Shown here: positions 8,228 through 17,607 of the stretch, piece after piece
How the letters are laid out: each line of letters opens with the position of its first letter
Position numbering within the stretch: position 1 is the stretch's first letter
Assembly (NCBI GenBank): GCA_003427395.1
Contig: BFEA01000127.1
Coordinates: 1,345,359 to 1,376,236, forward strand
Origin: Chara braunii
Lineage: Eukaryota; Streptophyta; Charophyceae; Charales; Characeae
Direction: 5' to 3'
Length of the DNA: 30,878 nt
Notes under the pieces: model-generated
Told to the model about the DNA's origin: nothing
Seen by the model: the letters and a program-made list of their open reading frames with translations, nothing else
Databases searched by the model: none
Position numbers and translations under genes: made by a program

Positions 8228-8412
8228 TTGAACCAGCGGTACATTCGCCCCTTCCCAGCCTGTGCGGCAAGAAAAGACGAACTGGCACGGGTCTTCTTTT
8301 AGCTGGCGCCACCAGCTATTTCGCTCTGACGGGTCAACCCCCGGAACTCGCCCCGCACCCACACGCCACATCCGAGGAAAAATGGCTTGCCAACAGACTG
8401 GTGGTGGCTTAA
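8228..8412. mobile_element. Degenerate MITE, ~200-bp class of the ACCACCAGTAC family
   Basis: The ends TTGAACCAGCGGTAC and GACTGGTGGTGGCTTAA are inverted relatives of the family ends. The interior has the CTGGCGCCACCAG core seen in the other ~200-bp copies. It is considerably diverged. 8413-8807 holds only T-rich tracts. Confidence 0.5.
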
Positions 8413-8807
8413 TGACCTGGAGCAGCACAATAATTGCAGTTGCCTACATTCAGGATAAAAGGATAATATAAATGTGATTCCGGCGATCATTACGGCCTTT
8501 TTTCTTTTTCGTTTTTTTTGAATATTTTTTTTTGAGGTAAGCTATACTCTTCTCTCATTTATTTCATCTTTCTTGATACTAGTTGGTAGTACGCATCTAT
8601 CTCATCCGCTCACAAGTCTATGTATAGTACGGGGTGCTCTTCGGATTAGGAGCAGGCCCGTACACATGCAATGAGGCTTGCCAGCCAAACAAATACCATC
8701 AAAGCGGGAACTCCTCTTTTAAATTTACAGGGCGACGGCCTTGAGATATCGTATCATTGAACTGACAAGCCCCAGGTCATTCAGATTTATTTTATTCCGT
8801 TCCGATG

Positions 8808-8885
8808 TTTGCATCTGGATTCAAACTTGGGCCTGATTCATATTTCAACATTCCATGGTTGTACCAACAGACTTAGGCCCACTGG
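8808..8885 (-). mobile_element. Diverged tRNA-like SINE copy
   Basis: On the minus strand it reads a degraded box A (CTGTTGGTACAACCATGGAAT context) and a box B (AAGTTTGAATCC) with the same spacing as the elements at 1630 and 1940. The intervening '..tattccaaca..' segment is also related. This gives three copies of one SINE-like family in the window. Confidence 0.55.
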
Positions 8886-9124
8886 TGCAGCAGACTGCAG
8901 GAAGCTTATGTCCTGAAACCTGTCCTTTGGTAAATTGGCCCCTCTTTCTGCGGAGCCATACGATTTTAAAATTTAAGGCCCCAGCACTTCCGAGGGACTT
9001 TCTTGGATGCTGGACATGCGCTGCACAGGAAAAAAAAAAAAAAAAAAAAACCGCCACAGCTTTATTTTGGGTGGCGCCGCCGGCCACCTTGCTCTGGCTC
9101 CCGAGCCCCGAAAGTCGCAGTGCA

Positions 9125-9333
9125 TTAAACCACCAGTACTTGGCCCAGCTATTGATGCCGGGCCTTGGGGCACCCTGCGCGCCAAGTTTCGACGAACCGC
9201 CAATGCAACTTTTTTATTTTGTTTTGGCTGGCGCCTCCAGCAGTTGCCGTCCGGTACCCCGAAGCCCTTAAGGTGCCGCGCGTTTACGGGTAAGCGCCGA
9301 GGCCGGTGTATGGGCCAAGTACTGGTGGTTTAA
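9125..9333 (-). mobile_element. MITE, TTAA / ACCACCAGTAC ends, ~207-bp class
   Basis: Intact TTAA flanks (9125-9128 and 9330-9333) with the ends ACCACCAGTACTTGG and CCAAGTACTGGTGGT. The interior is the reverse complement relative of 5752-5958, including the TGGCGCC core. A fragment just upstream (9052-9124) also contains 'ggtggcgccgccgg' and may be a broken relative. Confidence 0.85.
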
Positions 9334-9343
9334 CTACGGCTAT

Positions 9344-9718
9344 ACAGTGGACCTTGCCAGCATAACTACCGTCTGTTACCCCGAACATAACACAAATGCA
9401 TTGTATTTGAGTTTCCGAAAAATACCGAGACTCAAATCGTACACATGCATTCAAATATAGAGGTTGTTTAAATAGAATGCACATGAGTTGTATTCGAATA
9501 GAAACACAAATTGTGTTGTATTCGAATACAACGCATGCATTCGAATACATATACATTGTATTTGAATAGAAAGCACCCCCTGCATTTTAGTCGTTTACAA
9601 TGCATATGCGTATGTGTTGTATTTGACTAGAAATGTCAAACAAAGCAACCCATGCATTGTATTCGTTTACCACGCATATGCGTTATGTTCGGGGGAAGAC
9701 GGTACCGCTCACAGTGGA
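9344..9718. mobile_element. AT-rich foldback element
   Basis: Inverted arms at 9367-9391 and 9682-9704 share TACCGTCT and CCCCGAACATAAC. Between them are many short palindromes built on TATTCGAATA and GCATATGCG/GCATGCAT. The 8-bp direct repeat ACAGTGGA lies outside both arms (9344-9351 and 9711-9718) and could be a hAT-length target-site duplication, but the bases just inside it are not inverted, so that reading is weak. 9719-10276 shows no gene. Confidence 0.6.
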
Positions 9719-10276
9719 GGGTATATTGCATGTTGCCCCTTGGCCTGGTGGTTTATGGTGCAGGGTCAGGACCACCGGTGAGGGCTCAGCTAACACAAAG
9801 ACGAAGCGTTTTGCGAGTATCTGCGCCTCCCTTTTCTTCCTCCGCCACCCCTCTCGAAGGGCAGCAGTGCCTCAGGCAAACACTCTCCCACACACCACAC
9901 AACCCACTCTCACTCACTGGTGTTGGATGAACACCCTAATGATACCGACCAGGGGCTACGCCCTACTAGCAAAATAGGATTGTTTTCAGAACTTGCGTCT
10001 GGAACTGTTTCTCTGCACATCTCCACAGATCCAGGCGGTCATTCCAATCCTCTTTCCTGGTGAGACCTCGCCCGAGAGGGATCAAGCTGACTGTCTCAGC
10101 TGGCTGGAAACGAGCCTGCCCCAAACTCCGGAAATATCACACACAATCTGTGTAATTGAATCCGAAAAACACGAATAACGAACAAGCCGAACTTTCAACT
10201 GATCTCACAAGGAATATCAAAAAACTGAATCGAATCGTCATAGAATGACTTCGTGGCAAATTCATAGACATAGGAT

Positions 10277-10520
10277 TTAAACCACCACCGGTACATTTCC
10301 CAGCCATGGTTTCCCAGACACGGCGTGCATATCGCCACGCGGGACGTACCAGGGTGCCGTTTCGCTGTGCATCCATCCAGGCAAAATGGGTCGCATGCGA
10401 GGTCCGTTTTGCCTGGAGGACTGTACAGAGAAACTGCGCCTTGGTACTTCCCGTCCCGACACGGCAGCATGCACACTGCATCTCTGAAAAAATGGCTGGG
10501 AAATGTACTGGTGGTTTCAA
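10277..10520. mobile_element. 244-bp fully palindromic element with ACCACC..GTAC ends
   Basis: It begins TTAAACCACCACCGGTACATTTCC and ends GGAAATGTACTGGTGGTTTCAA. Complementarity continues through the whole length to a centre at about 10398 (CGCATGCG). The inner arms include 'tccaggcaaaa' and 'ttttgcctgga'. It therefore combines the terminal motif of the TTAA family with a complete hairpin structure. The right arm's 'gacacggcagcatgca' resembles sequence just inside the left end of the 2204 element. Confidence 0.8.
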
Positions 10521-10624
10521 CGACCCTACTGCCTTTTGCCTGCAAGCTTAAAACGTTCTTTTTTTTTTTCTTTTTCCGAATGTTGAAAATGCTACGGATT
10601 CACGCATTCTTCCAAGTGAAACGT

Positions 10625-10755
10625 GCTACGGATTCACGGAACCAAAACAGCTGGCAGCGCCAGCCACAAAAAACAAAAACAAATATGAAGCCCACACTTC
10701 AACAAAGCCTGGCGGGCAGTTCTTTTCCGGCTCAGCAACAAGTGGCTTAAAAAAA
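10625..10755. repeat. Fragment related to the ~200-bp MITE class
   Basis: It contains GCTGGCAGCGCCAGCC, a roughly 75-bp spacer and 'ggcgggcagttcttttc', ending GTGGCTTAA, like the 6237-6435 element. The left terminus is not recognisable. A-runs follow. In 10756-11130 I see no gene. Confidence 0.4.
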
Positions 10756-11134
10756 AAAAAAAAAGTGGCTTATAAAGGGAGCGGTGGTTAAGTAACGCGC
10801 ACTGCCGCACAGAGAAAAAGAGAGTTCCAAATAATCGTAACTAGCCAGTGATAAATAGAGGGGGGGGGAAAAGACATCAGAGAAATTCCACTCAAAATTC
10901 TACAATAGAACAGCTATGCGGTTTTGTCTATCGACTATAAACCTATGCTACTATGTCCAGCTGAAAACTGAAGTGAATCGTCGTAATGGATGTTGCAAAC
11001 ATCAGTCACAGTGCTGAAAGACACAACAAGTGTTCAGATACAGATAGACAGTATACAAATAGCACACCACAAAGGATGAAGATGGAGAGTCTTTGGAGAT
11101 CGAGAAAACCGAGCGCAGGTAAATGCGCTGGGGT

Positions 11135-11215
11135 CGCCCGGTGGTCAACCGGCCAGGCGGCCCGGCAGCCCCTCCCGGGCGACGACCAGGTCCCCGGGCG
11201 GCCCAGCGACCACCC
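11135..11215. repeat. GC-rich imperfect inverted repeat
   Basis: GGTCGCCCGG and CCGGGCGACGACC can pair, and further CCCGGGCGGCC blocks follow. The composition differs sharply from the A-rich flanks. Its function is unknown. Confidence 0.45.
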
Positions 11216-11418
11216 TAGGAAAAAAAAGCCTAAAGAACTGCCCAGATGGAAAATGACAAGTCATGGAATCCAGAAACGCCTTTTGTGAAAGAGAGAAAGA
11301 AAAGGAAAAAAAAGAGAATGGAAATGCAGTTGCAATGACTCGGGCTCGAATCCAGCACAGGACCATGCAAGGCATGAGAAAGGATACCATAGTCCATCAG
11401 AATGACCCTCACCCTCAA

Positions 11419-11531
11419 TCCCACAGCATATGGTCTTTTTTTTTTTCTTCTTCTTTTCCCGGAAAAAAAACAGGACCCCAGGGTCCCAGCTCCATGTCCA
11501 TTCTGGGGAGCCCCACAGCATCATATGGTCT
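11419..11531 (-). mobile_element. Small retroposed fragment with A-rich tail and flanking duplication
   Basis: CCCACAGCAT(CAT)ATGGTCT occurs at 11419-11436 and 11511-11531. Between them, on the minus strand, is about 50 bp of unique sequence ending in an A-rich tail. The order (repeat, body, A tail, repeat) is that of a 5'-truncated retroposon. In 11532-12130 no gene is recognised; the 97-codon open frame at 11837-12130 has no familiar motif. Confidence 0.5.
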
Positions 11532-12182
11532 AGTCCTTGTCTCAGTCAGAGACCTTTGGTATGGAGATGCCTACACAGCCGCGGATGGGGGGGTAGAACC
11601 AGAGATTTTCAAAGTTCGTACGGGTCGTTGACTCTCGCAAGTATCTCGAACTGACATGAAATCAATACGTACAAGATCTGGGGACGTACGGTTTGGTCAC
11701 ACCAAAATTCTCTAGAAATTAAATTCATTCTATCTATTCGAGGAGTTTCCCGCATACAGTGGAGTTTCCTATTTCTAGTCATCTCCAGTCCAAAAGTCAC
11801 TTCCCTGACCGTAAAGAGGCACGGTCATAATACGACTTGGTGGATAGTTACCGGGTTAAGGGTCAAAATCAGGCACCTCGTCCCTCCGGAGTCAAAAGTA
11901 GGCTCAAGGAAACTCAACAGTCAAACCCTACCCAGGCACAGAAATCACAGCGTCAAAGATTTTGCAGGAGTCGATCACGGCCACAGATCGCACACCAATG
12001 CAAGGGCTCAGCGCAGTTCCCTGAAGTGTCTAAGGCCAATCGGGTCCAGGCAGACCCCCACCACAATCAAATCCAGGGGAAAATCTCAGCCCTTCGAGGA
12101 GGCAAACTGGACACACGTCAGGTCGAGTAAACATGCTATAAAAGAGTTATACGGCCCAGCTCGTCGATTCATTCTGGCGTAC

Positions 12183-12322
12183 GCTGCTATAGTGCATGCG
12201 CTGCAGTGTGTGGCTACAGAGGACGTGCTACAGTGCACGTGCGGCAGTGCGCACGCTTCAGTGCACCTGCTGACTGCCCTTGGTAGAGTGCACGTGGTAC
12301 AATGAACGTGCTACAGTGGAGG
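12183..12322. repeat. Degenerate ~14-bp tandem repeat
   Basis: About ten units of 13-15 bp resemble GCTACAGTGCACGT. A TATA-like CTATAAAAG lies just upstream at about 12135. AATAAA motifs follow at 12547 and 12627. Together these could be part of an LTR or transcribed repeat, but this is not proven. Confidence 0.6.
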
Positions 12323-12636
12323 CGGAGAGGAGGCGGACAAAGAAAGTTAGAGGCTGCCATAGCTAGAGCGAGAGAGGGTGGTAGCCATTGTCTGCAGAAG
12401 GTGCTGATGCACCATAGATACAAGTGAGAGAGAAGAGAGGGGGCATCTGAGGTCTAGTCCAAGGCTTGGGGGAAAAGAAAGCTTCACTTGAAGAGAGTGT
12501 CAACTCGGAGTGTTCAGCCATAGCCTCTGGTTAGAAAGATGCATAAATAAAGCACGTCTGCCGAATGCAGAATGGAATACATACCTTTATCATTTGTAGC
12601 GATTATATGATCTTAATATATGGATCAATAAATTTC

Positions 12637-12778
12637 GTTCTACACCACTAGAGACTGACTTTTTGTTTGAAGAGGCCACCAGGTCGTCAGGTCGTCAATT
12701 TGAGGTTTAAAACTTCGTTTGGAGAGGCCACCAGGTCGTCAATTTGAGGTTTAAAACTTTGTTCTACACCACTAGAGA
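12637..12778. repeat. Nested direct repeats
   Basis: GTTCTACACCACTAGAGA is present at 12637-12654 and 12761-12778. Between them, a unit starting GAGAGGCCACCAGGTCGTC and ending GAGGTTTAAAACTT occurs twice (about 12670-12715 and 12721-12760). The first unit also has an inner 9-bp duplication (CAGGTCGT). Confidence 0.75.
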
Positions 12779-12787
12779 ACTCTTGGG

Positions 12788-12889
12788 TTTCAAGTGCGCC
12801 CTAATCACAAAATTGTGATTAATTTACACTGCGCCCCCTCCTCGTTCCATGCGCACTAGAGGCCACTCTTGAAAATGACGCACTTGAAA
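12788..12889. repeat. Short inverted repeat with a central palindrome
   Basis: TTTCAAGTGCG (12788-12798) is inverted at 12879-12889. Inside is the perfect palindrome AATCACAAAATTGTGATT (12803-12820). It could be a small MITE or a terminus of the Harbinger-like element that follows; no matching far end was found. Confidence 0.45.
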
Positions 12890-13446
12890 GGAACCCCCCT
12901 TGGTTCCCCGTTCTGCGGAGACCTGCTTGCGGCCACGCAATCCAGCAGGCCGGCACCCAGCCCTAAAGATGTCCGCCTGTGGACTTCAGGGTCCGCCTCG
13001 GGGCGGGGTGTTGCGTGGGAGCGCGTGCGCGACGGGTTTTAAAATTTGAAATTTGAGGCCGGTTCAGCACAGCGCTCCGCAACGTACAAGATTGGCACGC
13101 GCGCGGAAGTGAAGACAGGTTTTTGCTGAAGTTCGACGCGTGTGCGTGTGGTGGTCACCGTGGCCCATTTGTATCGCCGGCTGGCGTTCGGTGTGCCATG
13201 GGGTTCTGAGAACTGTCATAGCTTGGCCATGGACAACGCACAGTTTGCCTCCATCTCAGCGGAGGGGTCTGCACCGCATCGTCGAGAGCTGTTAGAGCGA
13301 GAGAGGCGGCTGGTGGTGACAACATTGCTCGCTGTGTCGACACACCTGTCACAGACAGCGACATTGTAGTGCACGTGGCAAGATCTGATAATCGACAACG
13401 TCGCTGCTTGCGCGCCATTTCTTGGTCGGTTCACCACCCACTACTG

Positions 13447-13558
13447 AACTCCTTTGCAGTCGGAGCAGTTGGTGGCTTTCGCTCTGTACAGATGGGCTGC
13501 CAAACTCCTTTACAGCCGGAGCAGTTGGTGGCATTCGCTCTGTACAGATGGGCGTCTT
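13447..13558. repeat. 56-bp tandem duplication in the transposase relic
   Basis: The 56-bp unit containing CTCCTTTGCAGTCGGAGCAG (13447-13502) repeats at 13503-13558 with a few changes. It covers the QLVAFALYRW coding block, so the conserved N-terminal motif is present twice. Because 56 is not a multiple of three, the duplication shifts the frame. Confidence 0.85.
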
Positions 13559-13720
13559 GAGAGACATTCGACAGTGCGACATCGGCATTCGGTATGGGTA
13601 GGTCGACTGGTATGAAGGGGGACGTGACCAATGCGACCGGTCAGCGTACCCTGACAAGATAGCCATGCCGACCCGCTGGAAGTTGCTGCAGGTTACATGC
13701 GCCTTTGCCACAAAGGGCTT

Positions 13721-13830
13721 CCCGAATGGCTTCGGTTGCATGGATTGCACCCACACCTATGTCCAATGGCGCGTTTCTTGGCTTGTCGCCATAGGTGTGG
13801 GTGCAATCCATGCAACCGAACGGCTTCGGG
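13721..13830. repeat. 41-bp inverted repeat with 28-bp loop
   Basis: 13721-13761 and 13790-13830 are inverse copies, with 31 consecutive identical pairs next to the loop and four mismatches in the outer ten. The left arm codes for the first-aspartate motif of the transposase; the right arm is its mirror image. Sequence beyond the right arm resumes near the C-terminal part of the gene. Confidence 0.9.
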
Positions 13831-14092
13831 ATGTGGCGGTTATTTTTCCACCACCACAAGCCAAATGGACAATTTGCCCCACCAGATCGAAGCCGTGTGC
13901 ATTCTGCAAAACTTGCCCATCGAATTTGATGAGCGGTTGCTCATGGAGAGAGACTCGGACGACAATGAGCGGCTTCTGGATGTGGGCATCCAAGAACCTG
14001 CTACCCCTGTTCCCCAAGCCGATGCCAGCGAAACAGCCCTTGCTTTGCACGACGTCCTCAACTTCCGAATGCACCCAGCCATGGTTTGATGA

Positions 14093-15173
14093 GGGTGTCC
14101 ATTGTTGAAGGGGCGCCACATGTCATGTTTGCTGTTTTGACAAAAGTGGTTGAGTGGCCGGGGGATTGGGGGCTGCAGGGTTGGGGGACGAAGGATTGGT
14201 TATTCGAGTGGCCTGCTGTCGTTTACTGACCGTGCAAGTCAATCCTTTCTTTTGCCAGTGAAAGCAATCAATGCTTGCAAGTCGACAGTGAGGAGTGATG
14301 GCATTTTATTTTCCACTCCGACTGGGTTTCCATTCGACAGGTGGCAGGGGATTGTGTTTTGTCCCACTGTCGGGAAATGCGTCCCGTGTGTTGTTGTTTT
14401 TTGTGAAACGCTTATGCGGTTTCGTAATGAAGATGGTTTATTCATTTCCCTTTGACGATTCCAGTTTTGTTTCTTCATGCGCATTGTTAAATCCACTGCT
14501 ATCGGAAATAGTGTTGTCTTCGATTTCCATCTGGTTTTCTGCAATTTCCTTCTAACCTAGAACCCACCTTTCTTTTTTTACTTTTTTTTTCTTCATTACA
14601 ACTCCGCCATGAATTCGGATCTGCTTCTGAGATGTGCTGGGGTCCTTCGAATGTGTCATGTGACTCCTTCAATGAACTTCAATCTCATTTTCTGGTTTCA
14701 AGTTCCATGATATGAACTACTTTTCTTTTGTACCAATGGCTTCATCCGTTCTCTTGGTGGTGAAGGTAATCTCCATTGAAGAACCCATAGGAATCAAAGG
14801 AAAACACAAAGAAGACGAAAAACACATTTCCCGCTATTGCTGGATTATTATGTTATGAGCGAGGGACGTAGGAAATGAAACAAAGTCCACGATAAAAGAC
14901 AAGAGTGAAGGGGATGGGTGGTTGTAAGGGGGGCAGGGGGGTTGAAACCGAGGCGGACTTCAACACACCAATGGAGCAGAGACAAATTGTAAAAGACAAG
15001 GCGAAAAACAACAAATATCAACTCTAACACAAGGAATCCAAACATGAAAACAGCCATTATGATAGCGATTCCGTGAAGTCATTGCCAAAAAATAGAGACA
15101 ATCACAGTCGGCACGAGCTGATTAAACCTCCACCTGCTCCACCGTGCTCACCATGCACTAGGCACCCGACAAC

Positions 15174-15176
<3 letters not shown>
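14093..15176. other. No recognised gene
   Basis: Single-copy-looking sequence with T-rich tracts (about 14560-14600) and a G-rich patch (14155-14190). Open frames up to about 100 codons exist on both strands, but none has a familiar motif. It may be the 3' part of the Harbinger element. Confidence 0.5.

Positions 15177-15240
<64 letters not shown>
15177..15240. repeat. (TC)n microsatellite
   Basis: An uninterrupted TC dinucleotide run of about 64 bp. The frames read through it on both strands are artefacts. Confidence 0.97.
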
Positions 15241-15242
<2 letters not shown>

Positions 15243-15423
15243 GGAGTTCACTCCGTGGCAACAGTTGGTGGCCAACGAATTTGACGATGCTGAAAATGAG
15301 ACACATGTCAAAAAATCATCCCTCAGGACTTCAATGTCCTCCTCCAGGTTGTCTCTCTCCGCGAAAGGCATGTCAAGTAGTTTGAAATTATAATGCTCAC
15401 GATCTCCCCCAACACATCCACTC

Positions 15424-16850
15424 CTTCACCGTGTGGGGACCGTCATCCCCATTCTTGTCACGTAAATGATGACGTGGCACAGCGCCCGCCGAGCGTATCT
15501 GTTACATGCTGCGCCTGCAACAGGCTGCACGGGCCATTTCCAGGCCCGTGACGTTTTCAGGCCAAAAGCCTGAAAACAAGGGCCTACAGGCCCTGTGTCG
15601 TTTCAGCCTGAAAGCCTGAAAACATGGGCGTACAGGCCCTGTGTCGTTTCAGGCTAAATCAGGGCCTTTCCGGCCCTGAGTGTTTTCAGCCTGAAACTGA
15701 GGGCCACTTCCGGGCCCTCATCAGTTCGACCTGCCCTGAAACTCAGGCAACAAACCAGGGTTTTAGCACAGGCCATTTCGTGCCTGTTTTCAAGACAACC
15801 CCTGGCTGAGCTTCAACGCCGGGGTGTGACACGTTTCGGCATTGGCAAGAGCAGCCTCCTGGACGGGCCAGCACTATATAGGACTGGCCCGCCCTGCAGG
15901 CAGGTAGGTAGTTCCTAGGTACTTCCCAGGCACTTCACGTGCAGTTCAGGAGGCAGGAGGTAGTCTTCAGGATTCGGCAGCAGCACTCTGGAGGAGCGCT
16001 GCAGTAGTGGTGGCAGCGTTAGCAGTAGTCTTCAGCGCTGGGCGCTAGTAGAGTCAGCAGTAGTCTTCAGCGCTCTGCACCATAGGAGCTAGAGTAGTAC
16101 TAGAGAGAGAGAGATTGGGCGGAGGCCAGGGAGGCTTACCTGCAGCGCCATTGCTCCAGCTTCGTCTTCGAGGTACCTGCAGCACAGCGCCATCTTCACA
16201 GGTTAGTACCTGGCACATGAGAGAGAGAGTTCTTCTTCTCCTCTTCTCAGTCCACCATCTCCTTCTCACCCTCTCGCTATCTGACTTCACTGCATCAGCA
16301 GACTACGAGGGAGAGAGAGAGAGCTTGGTGACATTTGGATCCAGACTCGACGTTGGACTTCAGACATTTTGAAGAGGGATTACTTGGGACTTGTAACGAG
16401 ACTTGGTGTTGACGACTTTCCCATCTCCCCCTTCCTCTTCTTCGTCTGATCCCCTCCTCTTTGTCTGTGTATGTCTGTACCTGGCGCCTCTTTTCTCTGT
16501 ATAGCGCCAGCCCCCCTTCCCACCTGGTGATGAGCACGATGTATGTTTGGTCTGCGTTGAAACGTTGATTGGGCTAGTCATTAGTATCCTAGCATTCTGT
16601 TTCGCTATCTTGTACTACGTGAAAGAGGTCAGTCCCGGTCAGGTCAGGACTTGAATCTAAATCTTCCACTGTGCTATAAAAACACCATTTTGTATGTATC
16701 AGGATGTACACTGCTTGTTGAGATTATACTTGCACTGCATTGTCCGTTCAGTCCTTTGTATCACATTGCGGATCCTCGGTATCACATTGCGGATCCTCGG
16801 TATCACATTGCGGATCCTCGGTTTTACATGTACATCGCCCAACTGGGCAG
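15424..16850 (+). mobile_element. Putative LTR-like or promoter-bearing repeat
   Basis: The first part (15530-15780) repeats CAGGCCC/GGGCCT and GTTTTCAGGC words on both strands, including a 46-bp tandem unit near 15568. A TATA-like CTATATAGG at about 15874 is followed by a stretch with AGTAGTCTTCAGCGCT repeated (15962, 16024, 16057). Dimeric GA tracts and a CT-rich leader lead to an A-rich site (CTATAAAAACACC at 16673) and three 21-bp repeats. This arrangement resembles a long LTR, but no partner LTR or defined ends are visible, so other origins are possible. Confidence 0.3.
16759..16821. repeat. 21-bp tandem repeat x 3
   Basis: Three identical consecutive units of TATCACATTGCGGATCCTCGG, slightly fewer than 21 bases shown here as 21 bp period starting at 16759, 16780 and 16801. 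Identity suggests recent expansion. Confidence 0.9.
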
Positions 16851-17387
16851 GTAACAGTATCCGAACCCCCCAGTCACCGCCAGACATGTGGCTCCATTCG
16901 CATCCACTTCGTAATGCCGAAATTCTTCCAGCGTGATGGGAGGGTTGACCACCATAACCCTTCTGTGCGCATTGCCTCTCCTATGTCGGAACTCGTTAAA
17001 AACGACAGAACACCTGTGCACAACCCCGCGCCACACAGGTATGATATCCATCCAGCTGGTACGATGGCCAGCCGTGAACAATGTGAATCCAGGCGCGCAG
17101 GTAAACGATCGACCCCTACCCGTCCGTTGACAACTCACTAAACACAGGGGCGATGACAGATGTCCGAGGGCCCCCACCAAACGGCTGGCCGGATTGACGA
17201 GGACTGTTGCTGTCGCGGCAGGCCTCACCCCCGAAGGCAACTGCAGATCAAGGGGTGGGCTCATCCCCTGCTGCAGCTCACCCAACAGAAGGAACGTCAT
17301 TGGCCCCTTCCTCTGTCGTTGATTTCCTGCTCCCAAAGCACTGTCCGATATGGACTGCGTGGAACCGTACGCAAGGTCCAACGTCAA
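16824..17387 (-). CDS. Unrecognised open frame (187 codons)
   Basis: This is one of the longer open frames not built from MITEs. It starts with ATG at 17387 and ends at 16824, just beside the 21-bp repeats. The predicted protein is basic, contains several tryptophan, histidine and cysteine residues, and has no signal peptide, coiled coil or catalytic motif that I can recognise. It may be chance, a retroelement fragment or an exon. A second open frame on the same strand lies at 17608-17805. I assign no function. Confidence 0.15.
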   Translation of the reverse strand: MTLDLAYGSTQSISDSALGAGNQRQRKGPMTFLLLGELQQGMSPPLDLQLPSGVRPAATATVLVNPASRLVGALGHLSSPLCLVSCQRTGRGRSFTCAPGFTLFTAGHRTSWMDIIPVWRGVVHRCSVVFNEFRHRRGNAHRRVMVVNPPITLEEFRHYEVDANGATCLAVTGGFGYCYLPSWAMYM

Positions 17388-17607
17388 CGGAGGCGGCTCC
17401 CAATTCTAGTCATCGGGACCAACTGAAGATGTGGTGGCAGGTGCGCGTAAAGCGAAGGATCATACCGGGGTGTTTCCGATGGAACCCCCCCTCACCCCCA
17501 CCGACCCCGTACATGTACGTGGCACCCCCGTCGCCGCCACCCATCCCTCCTTTGCACGCCAAGCGCTTGATGAACTTCGTCGTCTTCACTGACATGGCAG
17601 ACGCCTA

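Larger units (their letters stand above)
13229..14092 (+). pseudogene. PIF/Harbinger transposase relic, internally deleted
   Basis: The family encodes a DDE transposase that cuts and pastes PIF/Harbinger DNA transposons. A likely start is at 13229 (MDNAQFASISAEG). After stops, an N-terminal block EQLVAFALYRWAS (13519-13557) continues past a stop into SAFGMGRSTG, a helix-turn-helix-like region. A frameshift leads to KGFPNGFGCMDCTHTY (about 13710-13760), the first catalytic aspartate region. The C-terminal block IEAVCILQN (about 13887-13913) matches the usual ..CxLHN.. segment, followed by an acidic tail ending at about 14089. Sequence carrying the second aspartate and the glutamate is missing and is replaced by the inverted repeat at 13721-13830. 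At least two stops and one frameshift make it non-functional. Identification is from remembered family motifs; no search was run. Confidence 0.75.

Noticed and set aside
11340-11355. Box B-like GGGCTCGAATCC
   Set aside because: Isolated match with no box A at tRNA-like spacing.
15073-15393. Ser-Leu or Arg-Glu repeat proteins across TC runs (also 25924-26291 and 27249-27545)
   Set aside because: Pure translations of the (TC)n microsatellites in alternative frames.
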